NCBI GenBank assembly: GCA_051748085.1
Contig: JBNJHA010000001.1
Coordinates: 1-64,000, forward strand
Direction of reading: 5' to 3'
DNA: 64,000 nt
Origin: CAYNNQ01 sp051748085
GTDB taxonomy: Bacteria > Desulfobacterota > Desulfovibrionia > Desulfovibrionales > Desulfonatronovibrionaceae
In this document: positions 1-7,667 of the stretch, in pieces
Layout of the letters: every line of letters begins with the position of its first letter
Position numbering within the stretch: position 1 is the first letter of the stretch
Program-made: the position numbers and the translations under genes
Notes under the pieces: model-generated
Told to the model about the DNA's origin: nothing
The model's database searches: none
What the model saw: the letters and a program-made list of their open reading frames with translations, nothing else

Positions 1-455
1 GGGAGAAGCAGAAAATGGACAAACGGCCATAGAACAAGCGTATACAGCCGCGTGGCCAAAGAAAGTGGAGAGCCCCAGTGCGTCAGGTTTTCTCCCCACA
101 AAGCTGCTGCAAGCAGGGCAACAAGCAAAACATACTTGCCCCGCCTCCAGGACTGCGGAGGACGCCGCACACGGGCGTTGGAAAGAGTGGACAGCGCATC
201 CATGCTCGCCCCCAGGGGGCATATATGGCTGCAGAAAAAACGGCCCAAAAAGAGTGCGCTAAGAATCACTACACCCGCCTGCGCGGCGCCGGGGGGGAAA
301 ACCCCGGAACTCAAAAACGCGCCCAGCCACAAAAGCGGATCCAGGCGCACGAATTCCGGAAGCGGGCTGATCCCGGCCCAGTCCCGGATGCTGACGGCCA
401 CTGCGGCCACGAACAAAAGCCAGAATCCGGCCTGCACCACCCGGCGGAAGAGCAT
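1..455 (-). CDS. 4Fe-4S membrane protein, NapH/YccM-like (3' end beyond window)
   Basis: Open frame of at least 151 codons running off the left edge. Its ATG overlaps the TGA of the DUF362 gene by one base (TGATG), so the two are translationally coupled. The N-terminus is a membrane segment (LFRRVVQAGFWLLFVAAVAV). Further on comes GRFFCSHICPLGASMD at about residues 74-89, the membrane-side signature of NapH/NosR/YccM-type ferredoxin-like integral membrane proteins, and then another hydrophobic segment (YVLLVALLAAALW). Such proteins pass electrons between the quinone pool and periplasmic or cytoplasmic partners. The 4Fe-4S motifs expected near the C-terminus lie outside the window. Pairing with a Tat-exported DUF362 protein is consistent with a small membrane redox module; the substrate is unknown. 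Confidence 0.75.
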   Translation of the reverse strand, partial: MLFRRVVQAGFWLLFVAAVAVSIRDWAGISPLPEFVRLDPLLWLGAFLSSGVFPPGAAQAGVVILSALFLGRFFCSHICPLGASMDALSTLSNARVRRPPQSWRRGKYVLLVALLAAALWGENLTHWGSPLSLATRLYTLVLWPFVHFLLL

Positions 456-1381
456 CACAACTCCAGGCGCCTAACAAGCAGGTTATCCACATCCATCCGG
501 CCCAGTCCCCATTCATGAGCGAGCCGGATGTGGTCCACCTTGTTTGCGGGGACGTTCTGGCCGTACCAGGGAACCATGGAGGTAACCATGGCGTCCGCGG
601 CCACCATATCCCGTGAGGCCACCACCTTATTCAGCTCCTTGACCTTTCCCGGACCGCTCGGTCCGTTGGTGGTCAAAGCCCGGGTCACATCGATAACGGT
701 CAAATCCGCCCGAAGCAGACGGCTCAGATCAGCGATCGCGGTGTGCAGCTCATAACGCCAATGCAGCTCCCCACGGTTGGCAATAAGCCCCATCATTCCC
801 TTCATGGACAAACTGACTCCGGTAGATCCGTGATGCTTGGCCACGGGCGCGGCAATCAGCACGTCCGCTTCCAGCACCTCGCGCAGGACTTCCGTCTCCG
901 GAAAATGCTCCGCGTTTTTGATCTCGGTGGAGACAAACCCATTTGATCCGTCCACGCCCCGCACTTCACAATCCGGCAGGGAAGCACACGCGGAGCTGAT
1001 ACCGGAATTTTCCAAACAGGGCTGTATGCTTCGCAGGGGGTGATCCACTATCAAAACGCTGGCCGCCCCGGCTTCACGGCACATCCCGGCCAAAGCGCTT
1101 ATCACCTCCGGATGGGTGGTGGTGCCCATTTCCGGCGAGTTGTCAAAGCTCATATTCGGCTTGATCACCACTTTCTGCCCGGAAGAGACAAAGGCGCCCA
1201 TCCCTCCCATGAGCTCAACCGCGGCCCGGGTAGCCGCCCCGGGCTTGCCGTTGACTACGGCCAGATCCGGGTCCGAGGAAGCCCACAGACTTCGCGGGAG
1301 GGCGAGACCGGCCGGCCCGGCCAAAGCAAGAGCCGCCCCCGCCTGCCATTTCAAAAATTCGCGTCTGGTAAAGCGGCCCAT
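455..1381 (-). CDS. DUF362 domain protein with Tat signal
   Basis: 308 aa. The start was set at the ATG at 1381 because AAAGGAGGGG lies just before it and the protein then opens with a twin-arginine signal, MGRFTRREFLKW, followed by a hydrophobic stretch ending near ALPRSLWA. An upstream in-frame start would only add unconserved residues. DUF362 proteins are often found with 4Fe-4S partners, and members of the family carry iron-sulfur clusters or act in cofactor or redox processes. Here the body has VVIKPNMSFD, APVAKHHGSTGVSLSMKGMMG and VIDVTRAL, which are typical of the family. Tat export suggests that it folds with a cofactor before crossing the membrane. It is coupled to the downstream 4Fe-4S membrane protein gene. 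The exact reaction is unknown. Confidence 0.85.
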   Translation of the reverse strand: MGRFTRREFLKWQAGAALALAGPAGLALPRSLWASSDPDLAVVNGKPGAATRAAVELMGGMGAFVSSGQKVVIKPNMSFDNSPEMGTTTHPEVISALAGMCREAGAASVLIVDHPLRSIQPCLENSGISSACASLPDCEVRGVDGSNGFVSTEIKNAEHFPETEVLREVLEADVLIAAPVAKHHGSTGVSLSMKGMMGLIANRGELHWRYELHTAIADLSRLLRADLTVIDVTRALTTNGPSGPGKVKELNKVVASRDMVAADAMVTSMVPWYGQNVPANKVDHIRLAHEWGLGRMDVDNLLVRRLEL

Positions 1382-1543
1382 AACCCCTCCTTTCAGTCTC
1401 TGTTTCAGGCAAAAATCGAAATGCCGGTCACCCGGCCGGAAAAAGGGCTGTGCCCTCAGCAAGAAAGCAAAACCGGCCGGGCATTCGATTCTAATAGATC
1501 AAACAACCCCCGGATAGTCAAACCCGGCACAGCGCAGCAGGTA

Positions 1544-2278
1544 TCAAAAAGACGGGTTAAGTCCGATCGCCCGCAGCCTGTCGCGCATTTTGTCCATGTG
1601 CGAGCCGGACCAATAGACGCGCCCGCAGCCGGGGCAGACAAAAAATTTCTGAAAATACTTTCTGGTCTTGGGCAAAAGGCGGTGCTCGATCTCGGATTTT
1701 TCTACCGGAACAAGCCGGGTGTTGCAGCGCAGGCAGCGGGTGAAAAATTTATCCGGGCGCAGACCGAAAAAATCCACCACTTCTTTCAACTGCCGGTCCG
1801 GGTCTTCGCTGCGCACAAGGCGGCCGAACTCGATCTGCTTTCTCTTCAAAAGACCGGAATCTTTGCTCAGAACCACCCGGCCGAACTTTTGGGCCGCCGC
1901 CGCAATGCAGGCGTCGTCCCAGTCGTTTTCCATCCATGCATCCGCGCCGATCATGCGCAATAAAACCGCCAGCTTGCCCACGTTCACATCGCAGATGAAT
2001 CTCAAGTCCGGAAGGGGATGGGGCCGAAGAATACCGGGCCGGGTGACATCAAAGGGCGGAACAATGGATTCTACCCTCAAGACCTCTCCGTCCGAGGGAA
2101 TATGGTCCCAATATACCCTGCGTTCCGAAGTCCCGAAGCTTCCGATTTCGGTGTGCGGAATCCCCAGGGATTCGACAATATCCTTTATGTTCGCCCGCCT
2201 ATCAAGACGATATTGTATTTTCCGCCTCTTTTCCCTGGTGATCGCGGCAAGTTCGGAATCCAAATGGATTTTAATCAT
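1544..2278 (-). CDS. Mut7-C ubiquitin-like/RNase domain protein
   Basis: 244 aa. The N-terminal ~85 residues resemble the Mut7-C ubiquitin-like (ThiS/MoaD-fold) domain. The C-terminal part is a Mut7-C RNase (PIN-related) domain, starting at RFICDVNVGKLAVLLRMIGAD, with acidic residues in DWDDACI and RVVLSKDSGLL and ending in a zinc-ribbon with CLRCN and CPGC. These proteins are predicted nucleases acting on RNA; the substrate is unknown. The ATG overlaps the permease stop by four bases (ATGA), so it is the last gene of the sdaA-permease operon, although no functional link to serine use is known. A 162-bp gap separates it from the DUF362 gene. Confidence 0.85.
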   Translation of the reverse strand: MIKIHLDSELAAITREKRRKIQYRLDRRANIKDIVESLGIPHTEIGSFGTSERRVYWDHIPSDGEVLRVESIVPPFDVTRPGILRPHPLPDLRFICDVNVGKLAVLLRMIGADAWMENDWDDACIAAAAQKFGRVVLSKDSGLLKRKQIEFGRLVRSEDPDRQLKEVVDFFGLRPDKFFTRCLRCNTRLVPVEKSEIEHRLLPKTRKYFQKFFVCPGCGRVYWSGSHMDKMRDRLRAIGLNPSF

Positions 2279-3540
2279 TGCCTGATATGCTCGACCTGCG
2301 GGGCATAGTGTTCTACATGCGGCTGAATGTGCAGCAGTCCGGCTTCCTGCCCGATTTCAAAAACCAGGCACAAGACAAACACGATCAGAATCGCCCACCC
2401 GATTCCTTTTTTAAGTCCTCCGTCCGCTTTGCGGATATAAATTATTCCCGGCAAAATGCCGAAAAGCACGACTATGCCCACCCCTCCGACAATATTGATC
2501 GCTTCCAGAAAGATCTGCGGCCAGACCAGGGAAATAACAAGCGGAGGCAAAAATGTCGCGCCGACCACTACGGCCCGGCCCTTGAGATTGAGATGGTTCT
2601 CGGTCATATCCTTTATAAAGCCCATGAGCCCCATACTGTTGGCCAGATAAGAAGTCATTATCGCCAGAAGCGAAAAACATATCGAAAAGAGCATGAAAGC
2701 CGAGGAGCCGATTATACCCGACATCGGGACCGTGGCCGGAAGATTCTTGTGAAAAGCCTCAAGCAGGCTGTCCGCACTCCCTTCAAGCGGAAGGACCCCT
2801 ATTCCGACCTGAATCCAGACGGCATTCATGCCGTAACCTATGACCATCCCGATCAAAATACTTTTCCATATAGCAGAAAAATCCCATTTAAGCCCGGAGC
2901 AGATATTGGGGATGATGTTGTGAAAATGAAAAGCGGTCACGATTATCGGGGCCGTTGCAATCAAAAAAGACCAGTCATTGAATTCATAGTTCTCCACGTC
3001 CAGATTGAATTCCCCGATAACGGTCATAAGCAGAAAAAAAACGAACAGAACAAGCATGATGAGGCTGTTATACTTCACCAACAGACCGGTTTTCATCAAG
3101 GCCACGGATGTTATCACCGCGAAAAAGCCGATGGTCAGAAGCCACTTGAAGCCTTCCGGCAGGTGGAACAGATTGGCCAGAATGGTCGTGCCTCCGGTAA
3201 TGTAGGCAACCAGGAGGCCGTACAGAATGAGCATGTTGGCCAGAATGGCCACCCACTTTCCGGCCGCTCCCAGATACTTTTCGTACAGGGTCGGATAGTT
3301 GAAATTCTCCCGTCTGGAAATGACCGCTTCCCGGCTCAGGACAAGAGCGGAAAAAAACATCATCCCGCCCAGAACCAGCATGGCCGAAAGCGCCGGGAGC
3401 AGGCCGGCCAGACCAGTATTTACCGGAAGGGCCAGAATCCCCACCCCGATAAGGTTTCCGACCACCAGAAAGCTGAACCCCAAAATCCTGAAAAATTGCG
3501 ATGTTGTCTTCATTGGCCGATCCGTAAATATTTCACTCAC
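2275..3540 (-). CDS. Amino-acid permease, HAAAP/aromatic-amino-acid type, probable serine transporter
   Basis: 421 aa from a GTG at 3540 that overlaps the end of sdaA by eight bases. An in-frame ATG at 3513 (MKTTSQFF) is an equally possible start; neither has a clear ribosome site, so coupling to sdaA translation is likely. About eleven hydrophobic segments are visible. The first contains the family signature VVGNLIGVGILALPV, as in TyrP/Mtr/SdaC-type H+ (or Na+)/amino-acid symporters of the inner membrane. Family membership alone would suggest an aromatic substrate, but the overlap with L-serine dehydratase argues that it imports serine (inference). Its stop overlaps the next start by four bases. 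Confidence 0.85.
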   Translation of the reverse strand: MSEIFTDRPMKTTSQFFRILGFSFLVVGNLIGVGILALPVNTGLAGLLPALSAMLVLGGMMFFSALVLSREAVISRRENFNYPTLYEKYLGAAGKWVAILANMLILYGLLVAYITGGTTILANLFHLPEGFKWLLTIGFFAVITSVALMKTGLLVKYNSLIMLVLFVFFLLMTVIGEFNLDVENYEFNDWSFLIATAPIIVTAFHFHNIIPNICSGLKWDFSAIWKSILIGMVIGYGMNAVWIQVGIGVLPLEGSADSLLEAFHKNLPATVPMSGIIGSSAFMLFSICFSLLAIMTSYLANSMGLMGFIKDMTENHLNLKGRAVVVGATFLPPLVISLVWPQIFLEAINIVGGVGIVVLFGILPGIIYIRKADGGLKKGIGWAILIVFVLCLVFEIGQEAGLLHIQPHVEHYAPQVEHIRQ

Positions 3541-4900
3541 ATTTTATGCGCGCGGCCAGCCCGCCGGTGGAAGTTTCCCTGTATTTGGGGGACATATCCC
3601 GTCCGGTTTCGTTCATGACCTCGATGACACTGTCCAGCTCTACCTTGTGAAAATGGGAAATCTCGGTTGTGGCTATCCGGAAGGCCGCGTGCGCTTTGAC
3701 CGCGCCCATGGCATTGCGCTCGATGCACGGAATCTGAACGTAGCCGCCGACCGGATCGCAGGTAAGACCCAGATGATGCTCCAAGGCACTTTCGGCCGCG
3801 TTTTCGGCCTGCTCCGCGTCCATGCCGTATGCGTAAGTAAGCATTGCCGCGGCCATGGACGAGGCCACACCGACTTCTCCCTGGCATCCGACGTCAGCCC
3901 CGGCGATACTCGCGTTGTGTTTTACGATCAGCCCGATGGCTGCGGCAGCCAGAAGGCCCATGCGTATGGATTCATACTCAAAGCCCAGATGATGCTTCAT
4001 GGCCTGGTAAATCGCCGGAACCACCCCAGCCGCCCCGCAGGTCGGGGCGGTTACGATCGGCTGCCCGGCCGCGTTTTCCTCGGATGCCGCAAAAGCATAG
4101 GCACAAAGGGAGGTGGTGAACTGCCCGGCCGGATGGTCCATTTTCCGCGCCCGCTCGTAAAGCGCCTTGGCCTTGCGGTGCAGTCGCAGTTTGCCGGGAA
4201 GAAGCCCTTCGGTCTTCAACCCGCGTTTTACGCAATCCTCCATGACTTTAAGCAGCCGATCCAGTTCCGCGAGTATTTCCTCGCTGCTTTTGCCAGTAAC
4301 CGCCCGTTCGTTTGCAAGCATCAGGTCATGCAATTTTAAATTTTCGTCTCTAAGAATCCGCTTCAACTGCACCCCGTTTGCATAGCAATATGCGGGAGTG
4401 CCGCGTTTTTCCCTCGATTTGTCCTCCCATTCCAGAAAGCCGCCGCCGATGGAATAATATTCGCGCTCAAACAAAACGCCGCCCTCGGAATCGAGCAATT
4501 TTATCAACAGGGTGTTGTTGTATTTTAATTCCCGCGGAGTGCAGTCAAAAATAATGTCCCGGCCCCGGACAAAGAGCTTGTCCGCTCCCGTATCCAGTGG
4601 ATACTCATGCCCGTCGTCGACGATAAGTCCGCCCAGCATTCCGGGAGGACAAGTTTCCGGCCGATATCCCAAAAGACCGGCCGTGACCGCCTTGTGCGTC
4701 TTGTGTCCTCTTCCGGTCGCGGCCAGTGAACCCAGCAGATGAACCTCGACTCTTTGCGCTTCTTTCAAAATGACTTTGTCCAGGCCGCGAATAGTACGCA
4801 AAAAATCGTACCCAGCAAGCATCGGGCCTATCGTGTGCGAACTCGAGGGACCCGGGCCCACTTTCAATAAATCAAAAATCGAATCCTCTATGCAGTCCAT
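3533..4900 (-). CDS. sdaA: L-serine ammonia-lyase, iron-sulfur type, single chain
   Basis: 455 aa, the length of single-chain bacterial SdaA. It converts L-serine to pyruvate and ammonia using a 4Fe-4S cluster. The N-terminal beta domain shows GPGPSSSHTIGPMLAG, and the catalytic alpha domain shows APTCGAAGVVPA, GADVGCQGEVGVASSMAAAML and TCDPVGGYVQIPCIERN. The cysteines in these motifs match the usual cluster ligands. The start ATG at 4900 is preceded by ACGAGGAT. It is followed immediately by a coupled permease, so the pair probably imports serine and degrades it to pyruvate. Repeat A1 lies in the 159-bp gap between this gene and the upstream lhgO-like gene. Confidence 0.95.
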   Translation of the reverse strand: MDCIEDSIFDLLKVGPGPSSSHTIGPMLAGYDFLRTIRGLDKVILKEAQRVEVHLLGSLAATGRGHKTHKAVTAGLLGYRPETCPPGMLGGLIVDDGHEYPLDTGADKLFVRGRDIIFDCTPRELKYNNTLLIKLLDSEGGVLFEREYYSIGGGFLEWEDKSREKRGTPAYCYANGVQLKRILRDENLKLHDLMLANERAVTGKSSEEILAELDRLLKVMEDCVKRGLKTEGLLPGKLRLHRKAKALYERARKMDHPAGQFTTSLCAYAFAASEENAAGQPIVTAPTCGAAGVVPAIYQAMKHHLGFEYESIRMGLLAAAAIGLIVKHNASIAGADVGCQGEVGVASSMAAAMLTYAYGMDAEQAENAAESALEHHLGLTCDPVGGYVQIPCIERNAMGAVKAHAAFRIATTEISHFHKVELDSVIEVMNETGRDMSPKYRETSTGGLAARIKCE

Positions 4901-4913
4901 TCAATCCTCGTGA

Positions 4914-5005
4914 AATAGTTTCCATCCGGAAATGGCCCTTTTCATTTCCGAACCTAAAACCTGATATTTCTAAATCCGAAATTTTTTGAATTTCCGGATA
5001 AGAAC
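4914..5005 (-). repeat. Repeat family A, copy A1 (short form)
   Basis: About 92 bp between the lhgO-like gene and sdaA. Read on the minus strand it begins CTTATCCGGAAAT and ends ATTTCCGGATGGAAACTA, so the ends carry the inverted sequence ATCCGGAAAT. The copy at 49339-49518 shares both ends and the GGATTTA.AAATATCAGGTTT segment but has about 90 extra internal bases. This is therefore an internally deleted copy of a small non-coding repeat. Confidence 0.75.
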
Positions 5006-5059
5006 GACATAAAATACACACTAAATGTCGAGGAGCCCAAAAGCCTTTGCTCGAACAAA

Positions 5060-6262
5060 TCACGGAATCAGCTTCCCCATGCGGTCGCAGCAATAGGCGG
5101 CAAAAGGCATGGACGCGGTCAGGGCGGGGGACACGGCGTTCAGCACGTGAAAGGACTTTTCGTCTTCCCTGGTACAGAAATCCATGACCAGCTTTCTCTT
5201 CCGGACATCGTACAATTGCGCCCTTATTCCCGGCCGTCCCCATTCGGTGAAATCGGCCTCATCAACTCCCTCAAGCAGAGTCGCCGCCCGGCGGACAAGG
5301 TTCCTGCGGAACCGTTTGCGCGTTTCGGTCAGGGCCAGCTTCTTGAAATCAAAATCGGAACGCAGCATGAGCATGGCTTCGTCACCGGCGGTACGCAAGA
5401 ACTCGGGCAGGGAAAAATTGCGCATTCCTCCGTAATTCTCCCGCCAAAAGGCCGGAATCGCGGTCGGGCCGATCTTGGCCCGGCCGTCCACCGCAAGCGT
5501 GAAATGCACTCCGAGAAACGGGTAATCCAGATCCGGCACCGGATACACGTGAGTTCGCAATTCTTCGGGCTGTGCAGTCCTGTACAGATACAAACCTTTG
5601 AACGGAAGCATCCGCAGATCGCGGGCGAATCCGAAATCCCGGGCGATATGATCCGCATACAGACCTGCGGCGTTCACCAGATATCCGAATCCGACTTCAC
5701 CGTATGCGGTCAGGATCGAATCATTTTTCCTTTTTATATACGGATTGCCCAGCCACAGGTTTATATCCTTTTCCGCGGCCTTATTCGCCAGCGCACTCAT
5801 AACCGAACCCGGATCAATGCTGGCGGTTGTCGGCGACCACAGGGCCCGGTCAAGAGTCTTTATTCGCGGCTCGATCTCCCGCGCCCGGGCCTCGTCCACC
5901 ATTTCCAGCTCTATCCCGTTTTCCCGCCCCCTTTGAAGCAGAACGTCAAGCCCGGACAGCTCACTTTCATTCCGGGCGGCAACCAGCTTGCCGCATTTTT
6001 TTATCGGCAGGCCCCGTTCCTCGCAAAATTCGGTCAGGGCCGCGTTTCCGTCCCGGCAGAACCGGGCTTTGAAGCTGTCTCTGGTATAATAAAACCCGGC
6101 GTGCAAAACCCCGCTGTTGCGGCCGCTCCCGTGCGCGGCCAACGTGCTTTCCTTGTCCATTAGCGCAATCGAGGAATCCGGGTAACGGTCGCGGAGTTCA
6201 AGGGCGATATTCAGGCCTATTATCCCCGCCCCGATTATCACGAAATCAAAATTATCTTTCAT
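5060..6262 (-). CDS. lhgO: FAD-dependent oxidoreductase, L-2-hydroxyglutarate oxidase family
   Basis: 400 aa. The N-terminus has the dinucleotide-binding motif VIIGAGIIGLNIALEL, followed by GSGRNSGVLHAGFYY, characteristic of LhgO/DAO-fold oxidases that turn L-2-hydroxyglutarate into 2-oxoglutarate and feed electrons to a quinone or other acceptor. The C-terminal PTAIPAF segment and the GVDEADFTEWGRPGIRAQLYD region are also typical of LhgO. The start overlaps the end of the upstream solute-binding-protein gene by eleven bases. Substrate specificity among 2-hydroxy acids cannot be settled from the sequence. Confidence 0.88.
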   Translation of the reverse strand: MKDNFDFVIIGAGIIGLNIALELRDRYPDSSIALMDKESTLAAHGSGRNSGVLHAGFYYTRDSFKARFCRDGNAALTEFCEERGLPIKKCGKLVAARNESELSGLDVLLQRGRENGIELEMVDEARAREIEPRIKTLDRALWSPTTASIDPGSVMSALANKAAEKDINLWLGNPYIKRKNDSILTAYGEVGFGYLVNAAGLYADHIARDFGFARDLRMLPFKGLYLYRTAQPEELRTHVYPVPDLDYPFLGVHFTLAVDGRAKIGPTAIPAFWRENYGGMRNFSLPEFLRTAGDEAMLMLRSDFDFKKLALTETRKRFRRNLVRRAATLLEGVDEADFTEWGRPGIRAQLYDVRKRKLVMDFCTREDEKSFHVLNAVSPALTASMPFAAYCCDRMGKLIP

Positions 6263-7058
6263 GCAGTCCGCAGCAATCCGGTTCCGGCGGAAGCAAATCC
6301 GGAAACCATTTTTTATAAATTTTTAAAAAAGTGCCGTCCCGAACGACGGACGCAAAGGCCTGCTTCCATTCAAGCAAAGTTTCAGAATCCGTGTCCCTGG
6401 AAAAAGCCAGATACAAATCCGCTTTTTTGATATCAAGAACGGGGACTATCTCATCCGCGCCGATTCCAGCTTCCTTAAGCAAAGGTGTTATACCGACATC
6501 GGAGGACACAAAAAGATCCAGACGTCCACGGACTATTTTTTTTACATTCAGGACACTGTCCCGAACCGGAACAAGATTGTCAAAACCCCGGGCGCGCAGG
6601 AACTGATCCTTGGCATCGTCTATATAAGTCCCAATGCTTTTCAATTGCTTGGCGTCTTCCAGACATTCAAGGCCATAATTGCGATCTTTTAAACCAAATA
6701 AAGACCATTTTATGCGCATCAATGGACCCACCCAATGAAACTCGTCTCTTCTAGCCGCGGTTTTTGTAGTGGCAAACAAAATAGTATTCGGACGGGACTG
6801 CAGATGGGCCAGTCCTCTGGACCAGGGCACAACCCTGATTGCGGTCTGGTCGCCGACCCGCTCCTGCATCTCGCGGACGATATCCACGCATAACCCGGTA
6901 AGGGTGCCGTTTTGCACAAAATTAGCCGGCGGGGAATTCTCAGTATATATAGCCAGTTTTTCGCCTGAAGCACCCCCCGGATATAAGAAAAACAGGTAAA
7001 AAAATAAGATAAACAGTCCTGCAAAGCGAATTTTGAAAAACTTTTTGTTTGTTTTCAT
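6252..7058 (-). CDS. Periplasmic solute-binding protein, family 3 (SBP_bac_3-like)
   Basis: 268 aa. An N-terminal signal peptide (basic start, then FAGLFILFFYLFFLYPGGASG) is followed by a bilobed type-II binding fold: LAIYTENSPPANF, GLCVDIVREMQERVG, and a closing KQAFASVVRDGTFLKIYKKWF helix. AAGGTGAG precedes the ATG. Such proteins bind amino acids or small organic acids. No ABC permease or ATPase gene is adjacent, so it may be a stand-alone sensor-type or orphan binding protein. The 11-base overlap with the lhgO-like gene suggests linked expression, and possibly a ligand related to that enzyme (inference). Confidence 0.82.
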   Translation of the reverse strand: MKTNKKFFKIRFAGLFILFFYLFFLYPGGASGEKLAIYTENSPPANFVQNGTLTGLCVDIVREMQERVGDQTAIRVVPWSRGLAHLQSRPNTILFATTKTAARRDEFHWVGPLMRIKWSLFGLKDRNYGLECLEDAKQLKSIGTYIDDAKDQFLRARGFDNLVPVRDSVLNVKKIVRGRLDLFVSSDVGITPLLKEAGIGADEIVPVLDIKKADLYLAFSRDTDSETLLEWKQAFASVVRDGTFLKIYKKWFPDLLPPEPDCCGLHER

Positions 7059-7291
7059 GTCTCACCTTGAGCGCGGAGGCAAAAGAATTGTTTTTCAGGA
7101 GCAAAAAAATTGGTAAACAGTACAGTATTTTTTCTTCACTTTCATTTATCCTTACCGATAAATCAACAAATGTCCAGATACTAACGGTTGCCAATCCGAC
7201 CTGCATGCCTTAATAATTATGCTTCTTCGACGTTAATCAGGGATTTTCATGTACCTGATCCCTGTCTGAATATCGCTGACGGCAGTGCATA

Positions 7292-7341
7292 TTTTCTCAT
7301 TTCCGAATTGGAAACCCGATACTTCTAAATCCGGAAATTTT
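7292..7341 (-). repeat. Repeat family A, copy A2, left part (split by element B1)
   Basis: Matches the TTTCATTTCCGAA...TTCTAAATCCGAAATTTT part of copy A1. The rest of the copy resumes at 7610 after element B1. Removing B1 and one GAAATTTT restores a sequence collinear with A1 through TTTCCGGATAAGAAC. Confidence 0.75.
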
Positions 7342-7617
7342 GTAACTATTCAGGACACGAAAAAAAGTTCACCGGTTTTTTTGCATAAACCTGCGACAGG
7401 CCGCCCGGTTTTCTTATGCACTCTAAAAGGGGGAAACCGGACCGCGGGTTGTACATAAAGTTAATTTTCCAAACAAATATACATTTCCGGCACAACTTTT
7501 TGCTCTTCTCTAAACCAGCGAGTCCGGAGGGGGCAGGCATCACCCTACAGCGGGCATTAGAAAACCGCAGTCCGAAAGCATGGGGGCAAAAAGTTTGGTG
7601 AACAGATACGAAATTTT
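7334..7617. mobile_element. MITE-like element B1 with 8-bp target duplication
   Basis: The element itself is 7342-7609 (268 bp). Its ends are GTAACTATTCA (7342-7352) and TGAACAGATAC (7599-7609), which are inverted repeats matching at 9 of 11 positions. It is bracketed by a perfect direct duplication, GAAATTTT, at 7334-7341 and 7610-7617. The target was a family A repeat. It encodes no transposase. Inside is a small hairpin, CCGGTTTT...GAAACCGG. Terminal GTAA with an 8-bp duplication is the pattern of IS66-family elements, so a non-autonomous IS66 derivative is the best guess (inference). It occupies most of the 609-bp gene-free gap before the efflux operon; 7059-7291 shows only an A+T-rich leader and a short CAGGGAT/ATCCCTG hairpin. 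Confidence 0.85.
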
Positions 7618-7634
7618 TAAATTTCCGGATAAGA
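7610..7634 (-). repeat. Repeat family A, copy A2, right part
   Basis: GAAATTTTTAAATTTCCGG followed by ATAAGAAC is the continuation of the A2 copy interrupted by element B1. It matches the corresponding end of copy A1 at 4982-5005. Confidence 0.75.
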
Positions 7635-7667
7635 ACTAGTGAACAAAACATAATAACAAGCCTTTTA

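Noticed and set aside
2278..3618. 446-codon plus-strand frame opposite the permease
   Set aside because: It is antisense to a clear membrane protein and rich in His, Arg and Gln with no domain; a shadow frame.
7416..7601. 61-codon frame inside element B1, and the 66-codon frame at 36805-37005 in B2
   Set aside because: The frames do not stay aligned between the copies and the similarity is at the DNA level, as expected for a non-coding repeat.
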